Of a stretch of 64,000 bases of DNA, positions 26,551 through 35,945 are shown piece after piece. How positions within the stretch are numbered: the first letter of the stretch is position 1; every line of letters begins with the position of its first letter. The stretch covers positions 620,001 through 684,000 of the forward strand of contig NZ_JAPPRJ010000001.1 in assembly GCF_026672545.1 (NCBI RefSeq). The letters are read 5' to 3'. Below the pieces are notes generated by a model, which searched no databases, was not told where the DNA came from, and saw only the letters and a program-made list of their open reading frames with translations. The DNA is from Rhizobium sp. SL86. GTDB taxonomy: Bacteria; Pseudomonadota; Alphaproteobacteria; Rhizobiales; Rhizobiaceae. Both the position numbers and the translations under genes were made by a program.

Positions 26551-28578
26551 TCATCCTCTCGGTGTTCTGGAACGCGAAGCGCCGCCTTTCGGCCCGGAAC
26601 CCGGGCCGCGACCACCCGAAGGCTTGCCGCCCGAAGGACGTCCGCCCGGTTTGCCGCCACCGGGCTTTCCACCACCCGGCTTGCCGCCAAAACTCTTGCC
26701 ACCGCCGGGCTTGCCGCCAAACGGCTTGCCACCGCCAGAGCGCTCGCCAAAAGACCTCTCGCCCGAAGGCCGGTCACCCGACGGTCTGCCACCGAAACCA
26801 CCGCGACCACCTTCCGACCGCTTGCCTTCCGGCCGGTCGCCAGAGGGGCGACTGAAGGCACGTTCGGCATTTTCGCGGGCCGAGCGGCCGGGACCGGAGC
26901 CAGAACCGTAAGGTTTGGCGCGCGGACGATCTCCCTCCTCGCGCGGCTTGAAATCGCCGCGCGGCCGATCACCGCGAGGACGATCGGAAAAACCGCGTTC
27001 ACTGCGCTCGCCGCGGTCGGGACGCTCCGAGCGTTCGGAGCGTTCAAACCGGTCGGACCGTTCCGGACGATCACGGCCTTCGCTGCGTGCCGGGCGTTCA
27101 CCGCGGGCGGGACGCTCGCCACGGTCCGGCCGGTCGCCACGGGCGGGGCGGTCGCCACCACGTTCCGGACGATCCCGGCGGCCAAAGCCCTCTTCCTCGT
27201 CACGCGGACGACGGGCCGGCGCTTCGGCGCGGATCCAGTCGCTGTCGCCTTCGACGCGGTTGATCGGAATGCTGGAGGTGCGGCGCTGCGGCTCCGGCGC
27301 CTTGTTGAACAGGCGCTCGGCCTCGGCGCGGGCCGATTTCTTGGTCCCGGCATCGGCCGTCGGGCGGGCGCCCGGCGCCATCCAGACATTGGCCGTACGC
27401 GACGTGCCCATCGGCAGGCGTTTCTTGGCCTTGTCGTCGCCGAACTTGCCCTCGCCAGGCTTGCCGCCACGCTTGTCGAAATCCTTGGGCCCACGGCCCT
27501 GATCCTTGCCGCGGCCCTTATCGCGCCCTTCGAAACGGTCGCCACCGCGGTCCGACCGGGTCTCGAGACGGCCCTTCGGCCGCTCCGGACGGTCTTCGGC
27601 GCCCCAGGGGCGCTCTTCGCGGGAAGAGGCTGCCTTCGGCTGCGGCTTCTCGTCATCCGCCACCGGACTGCTGTAGATCGGCGCGTCGAAATTCGCCTTG
27701 GATTCCTCGATGAGGCGCGGGCCGAGCTGATCGCGCAGCATACGGCCGCGCACTTCCACCACATGGCCTTCCGGCAGGTCACCGAGCTGGAAGGGACCGT
27801 AGGAGATACGGATCAGGCGGTTGACCTCGAGCCCGAGGGCGCCGAGCACGTTCTTGATCTCGCGGTTCTTGCCTTCGCGCAGGCCCATGGTGATCCACAC
27901 ATTGTGGCCCTGGGTTCGGTCCAGCGTCGCATCGATCGCGCCGTAGAGCACGCCGTCGACGGCGATACCGTCCTTCAGCTTGTCGAGATCTTCCTGGCTC
28001 ACCTCGCCATAGGCACGCACACGGTAACGGCGCAGCCAGCCGGTGGTCGGCAGTTCGAGAACGCGCGACAGGCCACCGTCATTGGTGAGCAGCAGCAGGC
28101 CTTCGGTGTTGATGTCGAGGCGACCGACCGACATGACCCGCGGCAGGTCTTCCGGCAGGTTGTCGAACACGGTCGGGCGGCCTTCCGGATCGGAATTGGT
28201 CGTCACCAGGCCAGCCGGCTTGTGGTAGAGCCAGAGGCGGGTGCGCTCGATGCCGCGGATCGGCTGGCCATCCACCTCGATCGCATCGGAAAGCGTGGCG
28301 TTGACAACTGGTGTATCCAGCACCTGGCCGTTCAGCCGCACGCGACCTTCCATGATCATGCGCTCGACATCGCGGCGCGAGGCCACGCCGGCGCGGGCGA
28401 GGATCTTGGAAATCCGTTCGGGCTTGCCTTCGGTAGACGCAGCGGCCGTCGTGCGGTCTGCTGCCGGCTTGCGGGCGGGTTTGGCTGAGCCGTCACTGCG
28501 CTTGGCGGTATCGGTCTTCTTCGTCTCGCGCTCGAAGGGCTTGCGGCCCTCGCGCTTCGGCTTGTCTTTGAAGCTCAT
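26551..28578 (-). CDS. RsuA/RluB-family pseudouridine synthase with a very long disordered basic tail
   Basis: 675 residues, over twice the usual 230-300. A basic leader (1-50) is followed by an S4 RNA-binding domain ([20 protein letters not shown]) and the catalytic domain with the active Asp in [18 protein letters not shown]. From about residue 300 to the end the protein is low-complexity: Arg/Asp/Glu/Pro repeats (DRPERGDRP-type), then Gly/Lys/Pro repeats (GGKPGGG-type). The family makes pseudouridine in 23S or 16S rRNA. The tail may bind RNA. ATG at 28578 fits [11 protein letters not shown]; a longer start is unlikely. Downstream rsmD is 7 bases away. Confidence 0.9.
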   Translation of the reverse strand: MSFKDKPKREGRKPFERETKKTDTAKRSDGSAKPARKPAADRTTAAASTEGKPERISKILARAGVASRRDVERMIMEGRVRLNGQVLDTPVVNATLSDAIEVDGQPIRGIERTRLWLYHKPAGLVTTNSDPEGRPTVFDNLPEDLPRVMSVGRLDINTEGLLLLTNDGGLSRVLELPTTGWLRRYRVRAYGEVSQEDLDKLKDGIAVDGVLYGAIDATLDRTQGHNVWITMGLREGKNREIKNVLGALGLEVNRLIRISYGPFQLGDLPEGHVVEVRGRMLRDQLGPRLIEESKANFDAPIYSSPVADDEKPQPKAASSREERPWGAEDRPERPKGRLETRSDRGGDRFEGRDKGRGKDQGRGPKDFDKRGGKPGEGKFGDDKAKKRLPMGTSRTANVWMAPGARPTADAGTKKSARAEAERLFNKAPEPQRRTSSIPINRVEGDSDWIRAEAPARRPRDEEEGFGRRDRPERGGDRPARGDRPDRGERPARGERPARSEGRDRPERSDRFERSERSERPDRGERSERGFSDRPRGDRPRGDFKPREEGDRPRAKPYGSGSGPGRSARENAERAFSRPSGDRPEGKRSEGGRGGFGGRPSGDRPSGERSFGERSGGGKPFGGKPGGGKSFGGKPGGGKPGGGKPGGRPSGGKPSGGRGPGSGPKGGASRSRTPRG

Positions 28579-28736
28579 TTGTTGTTTGCCTGGGGCGTGT
28601 GTCGGACGAAAGCCGTCCAGGACATCACTGTTTGACTGAATTTTTCGTCTGGTCACGATGCAGAGGTCCTGCGCGCGACACGGGGTTGGACCGTTGCTAG
28701 CACTTCGCGTCCTTCGGGTTAAGAGGAAATCGCGGC

Positions 28737-29189
28737 ATGAACGGGACAAATCGTTTCATGGTTGCTGCGCTTGAAGAGGCGCAGAAGGCGGCGGATCGCA
28801 ACGAGGTACCGATTGGCGCGGTGATCGTGCTGGACGGCGAGATCATTGCCCGGGCCGGCAACATGACGCGGGAACGCAACGACGTGACGGCGCATGCGGA
28901 GATTGCCGCCATCCGGTACGCCTGCGAAGCGCTTGGTCAGGAACGGCTGACGGGTGCCGATCTTTACGTCACGCTGGAGCCCTGCACCATGTGCGCGGCG
29001 GCGATTTCGTTTGCCCGTATCCGCCGGCTCTATTACGGCGCACAGGACCCGAAGGGCGGCGCGGTGGAAAGCGGGGTGCGCTTCTTCAACCAGCCAACCT
29101 GTCACCATGCGCCGGACGTCTATTCGGGGATTGCGGAGACCGAAGCGGCGGCGATCCTCACCGGCTTCTTTCACGCAAAGAGAAGCTGA
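28737..29189 (+). CDS. tadA: tRNA-specific adenosine deaminase
   Basis: 150 residues. The zinc site HAE (THAE-like, AHAEIAAI) and PCTMC ([10 protein letters not shown]) with the catalytic Glu are intact, along with EVPIGAVIV and [12 protein letters not shown]. TadA converts A34 to inosine in tRNA-Arg(ACG) so that it reads CGU/CGC/CGA; it is essential in most bacteria. It is divergent from the pseudouridine synthase across 158 bases, which must hold both promoters, and it converges with the lipoprotein gene six bases away. Confidence 0.93.
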   Translation: MNGTNRFMVAALEEAQKAADRNEVPIGAVIVLDGEIIARAGNMTRERNDVTAHAEIAAIRYACEALGQERLTGADLYVTLEPCTMCAAAISFARIRRLYYGAQDPKGGAVESGVRFFNQPTCHHAPDVYSGIAETEAAAILTGFFHAKRS

Positions 29190-29195
29190 CAGCCC

Positions 29196-29825
29196 TTACT
29201 TGAAGGGGTTCCACCAGGACGAGGTGTTGGCGGAGGCGGCAGCGGCGGATTTCTTCCGCTCGCGCTCCTTCTTTTCCTCAGGCTCGCCGAGATCGGTGAG
29301 CGCCGCATTGTCGGCGAGGCGGTATTGGGCCGGCGGTTCCGTCAGCGTGCGGCGCTGGCCGGCAATGCCGGGGCTTTCCGCATTGGCCTTGGCCTGACGG
29401 AAGGCTTCCCACTTCTGGGATTCGGTCAAGGTGCCGGCCGTGCCACTGCCGACGAGCAGCGGCGAACGGTAATTCGGATTGTTCTTGTTGTCTTCCGCTT
29501 CCTGGCGCAGACGCGCACGGGTTTCTTCCGGCGATTCGATCCAGTTCGGATTGTTTTCGCGGCCGACCAGCGATGCCTGCGGCGAGGGAAGAACAGCTTC
29601 GGACTTTTTGTTAACGACGAGCTGCGGACGCGGATTGTAGCGCGTATCCTTGTTGGCCGGCTCCTGCTGGAAGGCCAGCGACTGACCGAGATCGTCCATC
29701 AGCTGTTCGCCGGCGGTCTTGCTGGTGCCGTAGGTGGGGCCGCCAACGCAGCCCGACAGGCCGATGGCAGCTGCGGTCACGGCCAACAGACTTGCGCGCA
29801 CGCGAATTCCCTGCATCGTCTTCAT
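29196..29825 (-). CDS. Conserved rhizobial lipoprotein of unknown function
   Basis: 209 residues. A type II signal peptide ends in the lipobox LSGC (Cys 26), so it should be lipidated and face the periplasm. The mature part is polar, rich in Asn, Pro and Glu with no recognised domain (ESQKWEAFRQAKANAESPG) and ends in an Ala/Ser/Lys stretch and WWNPFK. It follows ileS in the same direction across 130 bases. I do not recognise a function. Confidence 0.8.
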   Translation of the reverse strand: MKTMQGIRVRASLLAVTAAAIGLSGCVGGPTYGTSKTAGEQLMDDLGQSLAFQQEPANKDTRYNPRPQLVVNKKSEAVLPSPQASLVGRENNPNWIESPEETRARLRQEAEDNKNNPNYRSPLLVGSGTAGTLTESQKWEAFRQAKANAESPGIAGQRRTLTEPPAQYRLADNAALTDLGEPEEKKERERKKSAAAASANTSSWWNPFK

Positions 29826-29954
29826 TCAACCCCTTGCAGCGGCGCAACACAAACGCCAGCGAGACTACTAGAACGACCCTTGGCCGAAAAATCCGGCCAA
29901 TTTCAGGCAGACTTACCGGATGACGCGGCAAAGCGCAATCATCCGGCAACCATG

Positions 29955-32900
29955 TCACGCGAGCGCGGCAAGTTCGCGCAGCGCCTGCGCATCGCGGGCG
30001 GAGACATCCGGATAGTCCGGATCGGACCCGACATCCCTGGTGATTTTCCAGGAGCGGGCGCAGCGGGTGCCTTCGGCCAGCTTCGGCTCCACCGCAACCT
30101 TGGTGCCGTCATCGAGACGGAAGGCCTCGGCCGGTCCCTCGCCCGCCACGACGGAAATATCCGAGGTGATGCAGATCTCGGCGAAATCCAGACCGTCCAG
30201 CGCCTTCAGAAGCTCCGGATCGGCCACATGCACGACCGGGGCTGCTTCCAGCGACGAACCGATGCGCTTTTCCTTGCGTTCCACTTCCAGCGCGCCGGTG
30301 ACGGCACGGCGGACGGTGCGGACATGCTTCCACTTCTCCGCGACCGCCTCGTTCGCCCAGTCTGCCGGAATGGCCGGGAACTGTTCGAGGTGGACGGACT
30401 CGGCGGACGGATCGCGCGACAGCCAGGCCTCTTCCGTGGTGAACGGCATCATCGGGGCAAACCACAGCACCAGGCAATCGAAGAGCTTGCGGATGACGTG
30501 GAGTGCCGCGCGGCGCTTCAGGCTGGAGGGTGCCTCGCAGTAGAGCGTGTCCTTGCGGATGTCGAAATAGAAGGCGGACAGTTCCACATTGGCGAAGTCG
30601 CTCAGAGCGCGGACGATGCGCTTGAAGTCGAATTCGTCATAACCCTTGCGCACCAGCTGATCGAGCTCGGAGAGGCGATGCAGCATCAGCTTTTCGAGTT
30701 CCGGCAGCTCGGCATAGGCGATCTCCTCGCCCTTGTCGTGGGCGAGCGTGCCGAGCATCCAGCGGATCGTGTTGCGGATCTTGCGATAGGCATCGATATT
30801 GGTCTGGATGATCGTCTTGCCGAGGCGCTGATCCTCGGCATAGTCGGTCGACATGACCCAGAGGCGCAGGATATCGGCGCCCGATTCCTTCATCACATCC
30901 TGCGGCGTCACCGTATTGCCGAGCGATTTCGACATCTTGCGACCATCTTCCGCCATCGTGAAGCCATGGGTGATGACGGCGTTGTAAGGCGCGCGGCCAC
31001 GCGTGGCGCAGCTTTCCAGGAGCGAGGAATGGAACCAGCCGCGATGCTGGTCCGATCCTTCCAGATAGACATCCGCCGGCCATTTCAGGTCCGGGCGATC
31101 TTCCAGCGTGAAGGTATGCGTGGAGCCCGAGTCGAACCAGACGTCGAGGATGTCGGTGACCATCTGCCACTTCTCGCCGTCATGCTCGTTGCCGAGGAAA
31201 CGTTCCTTGGCGCCTTCGGCAAACCAGGCGTCCGCCCCTTCCGTCTCGAAGGCTTCGAGAATGCGGGCATTGACCTTCTCGTCCTTCAGCACATTGCCGT
31301 CCTTGTCGGCAAAGACGCAGATCGGCACGCCCCAGGCGCGCTGACGCGACAGTACCCAGTCCGGGCGCTGCTCGATCATGGCGCGCAGGCGGTTCTGGCC
31401 GCCGGCGGGGACGAAACGGGTCTGGTCGATCGCATTGAGCGCGCGAGTGCGCAGCGTCGTGCCGTCGGAGAGGTCCTTGTCCATATAGACGAACCATTGC
31501 GGCGTGTTGCGGAAGATGACCGGCTTCTTGGAGCGCCAGGAATGCGGGTAGTCATGCTTGATACGGCCGCGGGCAAACAGGTTGTTCGCGGCGATCAGAG
31601 CCTCGATCACCCGCTTGTTGGCATCACCCTTCTTGCCGTTGTCATCGATGACACGCGCGGCACCACCTTCCGCTGAGGGGCCGAAGCCCGGGGCTTCCTC
31701 GGTGTAGAAACCGGCGTCATCGACCGGGAACGGGATTTTCGTGTCGATGCCGCGATTGCGCAGGAGATTGGCATTGGCCATCCAGGCGTCAAAGTCTTCG
31801 CGACCATGCGAAGGCGCGGTGTGGACGAAACCGGTACCGGCATCGTCGGTGACATGATCGCCATCGAGAAGCGGAACAGGGAAGGTGTAGCCGAGGTGTA
31901 CGAGCGGGTGGGCGCAGGTGATATTCTGGAGCTCATGCCAAGCAATGTCACTGCGGAGCTCTTTGATCGTTAGCTTCGCCTTCTCTGCACAACCACGAGC
32001 CAGAGCTTCAGCAGCAATGAACCTCTCACCGGGCTGAGGTCCAAATTCATTCTGTGCGTCGGTTACGAGATAAAGTCCGTACTTGATCTTGTGTGAGTAC
32101 GAGATCGCGCGGTTGCCCGGAATGGTCCAAGGCGTAGTTGTCCAGATAAGAACTGAGGTATCAGCAAGACTACCTTGCTGCGCGGCCCGCGTCGCTTCGA
32201 CTTCAGAAAGCCCGCCAGTAAGATAGAGCGCCTTACGGACCTCAGACTGCTGTTGGTCGTACTCCTTATCATAGCTCACCACCGGGAACTTCACCCAGAT
32301 CGTGTCGCTTTCGACCTCGTGATACTCCACCTCGGCTTCCGCCAGCGCGGTGCGCTCGACGACCGACCACATGATCGGCTTGGAGCCGCGATAGAGCTGG
32401 CCGCTCATGGCGATCTTCAAAAGCTCGCCGGCGATGCGGGCTTCCGAATGGAAGGCCATGGTCGTGTAGGGATTGTCGAAATCGCCCTCGATGCCGAGGC
32501 GGCGGAATTCCTCCGACTGGATGTTGATCCAGCCTTGTGCGAATTCGCGGCATTCCTGGCGGAATTCGTTGATCGGGACTTCGTTCTTGTCCTTGCCCTT
32601 GGCGCGGTAGGCTTCTTCGATCTTCCATTCGATCGGAAGACCGTGGCAATCCCAGCCCGGCACATAGTTCGAGTCAAACCCACGCATCTGGAACGAGCGG
32701 GTGATGACGTCCTTCAGCACCTTGTTCAGCGCATGGCCGATATGGATGTTGCCGTTGGCGTAAGGCGGGCCATCGTGCAGCACGAATTTTTCGCGGCCGG
32801 CGGCAGACGCGCGCAGCTTCTTGTAGAGCCCCATCTCCTTCCACTTCTTCGCCATTTCCGGCTCCTTCTGGGGAAGGCCGGCGCGCATCGGAAACTCGGT

Positions 32901-32966
32901 CTGCGGCAGGTAGAGCGTTGAGGAATAATCGGTCTTGTCGGCGGTCTCGGTCTTGGTGTCGGTCAT
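29955..32966 (-). CDS. ileS: Isoleucyl-tRNA synthetase
   Basis: 1003 residues, class I. HIGH motif in [16 protein letters not shown] near residue 75, KMSKS in [10 protein letters not shown], the CP1 editing domain between them ([14 protein letters not shown]), and a C-terminal anticodon domain. The final zinc-finger region keeps only one of the usual Cys residues (RCARSWK), so it is degenerate. The stretch 31920-32280, in the editing domain, is about 52% GC against roughly 62% around it. It charges tRNA-Ile in the cytosol. Its start faces the toxin-antitoxin pair across 285 bases, which hold a GC-rich inverted repeat (about 33056-33096) but no further gene. Confidence 0.96.
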   Translation of the reverse strand: MTDTKTETADKTDYSSTLYLPQTEFPMRAGLPQKEPEMAKKWKEMGLYKKLRASAAGREKFVLHDGPPYANGNIHIGHALNKVLKDVITRSFQMRGFDSNYVPGWDCHGLPIEWKIEEAYRAKGKDKNEVPINEFRQECREFAQGWINIQSEEFRRLGIEGDFDNPYTTMAFHSEARIAGELLKIAMSGQLYRGSKPIMWSVVERTALAEAEVEYHEVESDTIWVKFPVVSYDKEYDQQQSEVRKALYLTGGLSEVEATRAAQQGSLADTSVLIWTTTPWTIPGNRAISYSHKIKYGLYLVTDAQNEFGPQPGERFIAAEALARGCAEKAKLTIKELRSDIAWHELQNITCAHPLVHLGYTFPVPLLDGDHVTDDAGTGFVHTAPSHGREDFDAWMANANLLRNRGIDTKIPFPVDDAGFYTEEAPGFGPSAEGGAARVIDDNGKKGDANKRVIEALIAANNLFARGRIKHDYPHSWRSKKPVIFRNTPQWFVYMDKDLSDGTTLRTRALNAIDQTRFVPAGGQNRLRAMIEQRPDWVLSRQRAWGVPICVFADKDGNVLKDEKVNARILEAFETEGADAWFAEGAKERFLGNEHDGEKWQMVTDILDVWFDSGSTHTFTLEDRPDLKWPADVYLEGSDQHRGWFHSSLLESCATRGRAPYNAVITHGFTMAEDGRKMSKSLGNTVTPQDVMKESGADILRLWVMSTDYAEDQRLGKTIIQTNIDAYRKIRNTIRWMLGTLAHDKGEEIAYAELPELEKLMLHRLSELDQLVRKGYDEFDFKRIVRALSDFANVELSAFYFDIRKDTLYCEAPSSLKRRAALHVIRKLFDCLVLWFAPMMPFTTEEAWLSRDPSAESVHLEQFPAIPADWANEAVAEKWKHVRTVRRAVTGALEVERKEKRIGSSLEAAPVVHVADPELLKALDGLDFAEICITSDISVVAGEGPAEAFRLDDGTKVAVEPKLAEGTRCARSWKITRDVGSDPDYPDVSARDAQALRELAALA

Positions 32967-33194
32967 GGATCAACCATCGGAAAAGGCGACCGGCGGGGTC
33001 GCGGATGTGTCATGGAATGGCGGCGAGCGCCCGAGTGGAACCCGAGCAGCAAAATCCCGGACCTTCCCGCGCGGTCACGCAGCGAGGAAGGCCGGGCCAA
33101 TAATTCGAAGGATGCGGGCCGCCCGGAAATTCATCATGGTGCCGCGTCTTTACGGGTTTTTGGCCACAAAAGGAAGGGGCAAGATGGCGGCGAA

Positions 33195-33223
33195 TTGGAC
33201 AGGTGGCGGGCATTGGCTTAGAT
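33195..33223 (+). promoter_or_regulatory. Promoter of the toxin-antitoxin pair
   Basis: TTGGAC, 17 bases, TTAGAT precedes the antitoxin start by about 28 bases. The adjacent 33227-33241 has short inverted arms (CTAT ... ATAG) that could be the autoregulatory operator. Confidence 0.5.
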
Positions 33224-33251
33224 TGTCTATATAACCGATAGGGAGCGCCGG

Positions 33252-33527
33252 ATGCCACGGTTCAAAGTGCCACCTCAGGAAAGCGACAGCTGGGAACTGG
33301 ACGATGCAAGAGCTCGTTTCGGCGAGGTTGTCCGCCGAGCGCGACAAGAAGGACCACAGAGGGTTGCCGTGCGTGACGGTGAAAGCGTATTCGTAATCAG
33401 CTCTGACGAACTTGAGCGCCTGACGGAACGTAATCGGCAGCCATTGGTCTCGTTTCTGGAGAGCCTCGGGCTTCAAGACCTGCCGCTCGAGAGGGAGCCA
33501 GACAAAGGGCGGGACCTGGACCTTTGA
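33252..33527 (+). CDS. Antitoxin of Phd/YefM type
   Basis: 91 residues. The N-terminal half WELDDARARFGEVVRRARQEGPQRVAVRDGESVFVISSDELERL is the Phd/YefM fold (short beta strands plus helix, DNA-binding), followed by a charged C-terminal arm that would wrap the toxin. GGGAG lies seven bases before the ATG. Its TGA overlaps the TTG start of the PIN toxin, the usual coupling of such pairs. It should repress its own operon and neutralise the toxin. GC is lower than the flanks. Confidence 0.85.
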   Translation: MPRFKVPPQESDSWELDDARARFGEVVRRARQEGPQRVAVRDGESVFVISSDELERLTERNRQPLVSFLESLGLQDLPLEREPDKGRDLDL

Positions 33528-33979
33528 TCGGCTGGCTTCTCGACACCAACGTCATCGCAGCCCTTTCCAATGCCACCGGAGCGCGCTCGGTAAAAACCTG
33601 GGCCAATGCTGTTGATGAGCGGGACCTTTACATTAGTATTCTCACCTTAGCAGAATACGATAAAGGGATCGAGAACCTACCGCCTACTGATCCCAGCCGC
33701 GCTCGCTACATCGGGGCCAGAGATGCCTTGGAGGAACGGTTTTCGCACCGCACATTGCCCGTCGACAATGAAACTGTTCGGCTCTGGGGGCAGCTCTCCG
33801 GAAGGATCAAATTGGCAACCACACACGCGCCGCCGGTCGTTGATACACTTCTGGCGGCGACGGCAATACGACATCGCCTCTATCTCGTAACCAGAAACAC
33901 CCGCGATGTTGTCCACACGGGTGCTGCCGTGTTCAATCCGTGGAATGACAATCCGTCACTCTATCCGATCAGCCCATAG
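33524..33979 (+). CDS. VapC-like PIN-domain toxin
   Basis: 151 residues. PIN-domain acidic residues are visible: LLDTNVIAAL (first Asp), SILTLAEYDKGIE (Glu), PPVVDTLLAATAI (second Asp), and the terminal LVTRNTRDV. VapC-type toxins are Mg2+-dependent RNases that cut initiator tRNA, rRNA or other RNAs and halt growth. Starts at TTG overlapping the antitoxin stop (TTGA). Converges with ribF 21 bases away. With its AT-rich codons it appears inserted between ileS and ribF. Confidence 0.88.
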   Translation: MIGWLLDTNVIAALSNATGARSVKTWANAVDERDLYISILTLAEYDKGIENLPPTDPSRARYIGARDALEERFSHRTLPVDNETVRLWGQLSGRIKLATTHAPPVVDTLLAATAIRHRLYLVTRNTRDVVHTGAAVFNPWNDNPSLYPISP

Positions 33980-34000
33980 CTAAAGTGCCGTGAAGCGTCT

Positions 34001-34981
34001 TTAAAACGCAATCGTCGCGTCCAGGTCCCCAAGCGGCGTGACGCCTGCGAGAAGCGCACGCGCTTCCGCCTCGTCCTGCTTCATCTGGACCACCAGCGGA
34101 TCGAGACCATCGAATTTCAGCTCGGGGCGCAGGTAACCAAAGAAGGAGACGGCCGAGACTTCGCCGTAAAGATTGCCGGAGAAATCAAAGAGGAAGGTTT
34201 CGAGCAGCGGCGCACCGTTGTCGGTCACCGTCGGGCGGCGGCCAAAGCTTGCGACGCCATCATGCAGCGTGCCATCCGGGCGGCGGAAGCGCACGGCGTA
34301 GATGCCGGCCTTCAGTTCGGTTTCCGGCACCAGCCGCATGTTGGCAGTCGGGTAACCCAGGGTGCGGCCGAGCTGTTCGCCGCCGATCACCTCGGCCTCG
34401 ACGGTATAACGATAGCCGAGCAGGCCGGCGGCCTGAGCTACATCCCCCTCGCCCAGCAGCGCGCGGATGCGGCTCGAGGAAATCACCTCGGCGCCTTCGT
34501 CGCGGAACGCATCGATGAGGGAGACGTCAAACCCGTGGCGGCGGCCGGCTTCCATCAGATAGGCGGGTCCGCCTTCGCGGCCGCGGCCGAAATGGAAATC
34601 GAAACCGGTGACGACCGCGCTTGCCTGCAGCCAGTCCGCGAGCACGGATTTGACGAAATCCTCGGCGGAACGCTGGGAGAATTCGCGGTCGAAGGGATAT
34701 TCGATGACGGAGCGGAAGCCCATGGCCTCCAGCAACCTTGCCTTCATCGGCGCCGGCGTGAGACGGAAGACGGGTTGGTCGGGCCGAAAGACCGTACGCG
34801 GATGCGGCTCGAAGGTCAGCACCAGCGCCGGCACGCCCCGCGCTTCGGCAAGCGCCAGCGCCCGTTCCAGCACGCTGCGGTGACCGCGATGCACGCCGTC
34901 GAAATTGCCGATCGCCACCACACCGCCCTTCAGTTCGGGTGGCAGCGCTTCCTTCTTTTCATTGCGGTAGAACACGGTCAT
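34001..34981 (-). CDS. ribF: Bifunctional riboflavin kinase / FAD synthetase
   Basis: 326 residues. The N-terminal FMN adenylyltransferase has GNFDGVHRGHRSVL and ISSSRIRALLGEGDV; the C-terminal flavokinase has GRTLGYPTANMRL and AGIYAVRF. It makes FMN then FAD from riboflavin. The start at 34981 (MTVFYRNEKKEALP) fits the family; an upstream in-frame start would overlap the previous gene. The HAD gene ends 14 bases upstream in the same direction, so they form a unit. Confidence 0.95.
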   Translation of the reverse strand: MTVFYRNEKKEALPPELKGGVVAIGNFDGVHRGHRSVLERALALAEARGVPALVLTFEPHPRTVFRPDQPVFRLTPAPMKARLLEAMGFRSVIEYPFDREFSQRSAEDFVKSVLADWLQASAVVTGFDFHFGRGREGGPAYLMEAGRRHGFDVSLIDAFRDEGAEVISSSRIRALLGEGDVAQAAGLLGYRYTVEAEVIGGEQLGRTLGYPTANMRLVPETELKAGIYAVRFRRPDGTLHDGVASFGRRPTVTDNGAPLLETFLFDFSGNLYGEVSAVSFFGYLRPELKFDGLDPLVVQMKQDEAEARALLAGVTPLGDLDATIAF

Positions 34982-34994
34982 GGAGCGGTTTCCG

Positions 34995-35843
34995 TCAGGC
35001 GAGGCGCGGCATCCACCATTTCGGCGTTGCACCTTCGCGCTTCAGATAGGCGTTCAAAATGGCTTCGTCGGTCTCGCCATTGATGGTGTATTCCGCCGCA
35101 TGGATGCCGCCGGAAATGTAGAGAAGGTCGAGACCGTAGCTGAGGGCTCCCTTCACATCCGTCGGCATGCCATCGCCCACCGCGATCACCTTGGCCATGT
35201 CGATTTCGCCCTTCACCTCGCGGGCAGCGGCGAGCGCTGCCTCGTAGATCGGCTTGTGCGGCTTGCCGGCAATGCGGGTGGCGCCGCCGAGCTGTTCGTA
35301 ATAGGCGGCAACGGCGCCGGCACAGGGAATGATGCGATGGCCGCGCTCGACGACGAGATCCGGATTGGCGCAGATGAAGGGGGCGCCCTTTTCCACGAAA
35401 CGCACCAGCATGTCGTGGTAATCTTCCGGCACTTCCTTTTCATCGTCGAAAAAGCCGGTGCAGACGACTGCCTCTGCCTCGCCCTCGCCGGTGACGGTTA
35501 CGTCCAGCCCGTCGAACAGCGGCATGTCGCGTTCGGGGCCGAGCAGGAAGACCTTCTGCGGACCTTCGGCGATCAGGGTACGGGTCACATCGCCGGAGGT
35601 GACGATGCGGTCATAGGCCTCGTCCGGCACGCCGATGGCCCGCAGCTGATCGATGACACCCGGCGCCGGGCGCGGCGAATTGGTGATCAGCACCACGGCC
35701 AGCCCTGCCTTGCGGGCTTCGGACAGCGCCACGCAGGCTGCGGGGAAAGCGTCGATGCCATTGTGCAGCACGCCCCACACATCGGAAAGCACGAGCTCGT
35801 AGCCCGAGGTGATCGCGCTGAGGTTCTGAATGCGGTCTGCCAT
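34995..35843 (-). CDS. TIGR01459-family HAD hydrolase
   Basis: 282 residues. It has the class IIA HAD arrangement: SDVWGVLHNG as motif I (Asp to Trp variation around the second Asp, VWGVLHNG), VLITNSPRP, a large inserted cap, and GKPHKPIYEAAL with AVGDGMPTDVKGA. This TIGR01459 group is typical of alphaproteobacteria and commonly precedes ribF as here. NagD/PNPase-like phosphatase activity is expected; substrate unknown. Start at 35843 (MADRIQN) preferred to the ATG two codons upstream. Confidence 0.87.
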   Translation of the reverse strand: MADRIQNLSAITSGYELVLSDVWGVLHNGIDAFPAACVALSEARKAGLAVVLITNSPRPAPGVIDQLRAIGVPDEAYDRIVTSGDVTRTLIAEGPQKVFLLGPERDMPLFDGLDVTVTGEGEAEAVVCTGFFDDEKEVPEDYHDMLVRFVEKGAPFICANPDLVVERGHRIIPCAGAVAAYYEQLGGATRIAGKPHKPIYEAALAAAREVKGEIDMAKVIAVGDGMPTDVKGALSYGLDLLYISGGIHAAEYTINGETDEAILNAYLKREGATPKWWMPRLA

Positions 35844-35945
35844 GGTCACCCGATACGGTTCAAGAATATGTCTGGCGCTGACATGGCAAAGCTCGGCTGC
35901 GATGGCAAGGAGTTTCCGTTGCCCTTGACGGCTGCCGCCGCCGGA

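Noticed and set aside
25942..28488. 848-codon plus-strand frame opposite the patatin, rsmD and pseudouridine synthase genes
   Set aside because: Antisense shadow; its Ala/Arg/Thr runs come from the repeats in the pseudouridine synthase tail.
29325..31676. 783-codon plus-strand frame opposite ileS
   Set aside because: Complement of a strongly coding gene; no domain or ribosome site.
32967..33251. Small frames between ileS and the antitoxin gene
   Set aside because: Overlapping short frames on both strands, no conserved motif; only an inverted repeat and the antitoxin promoter are visible.
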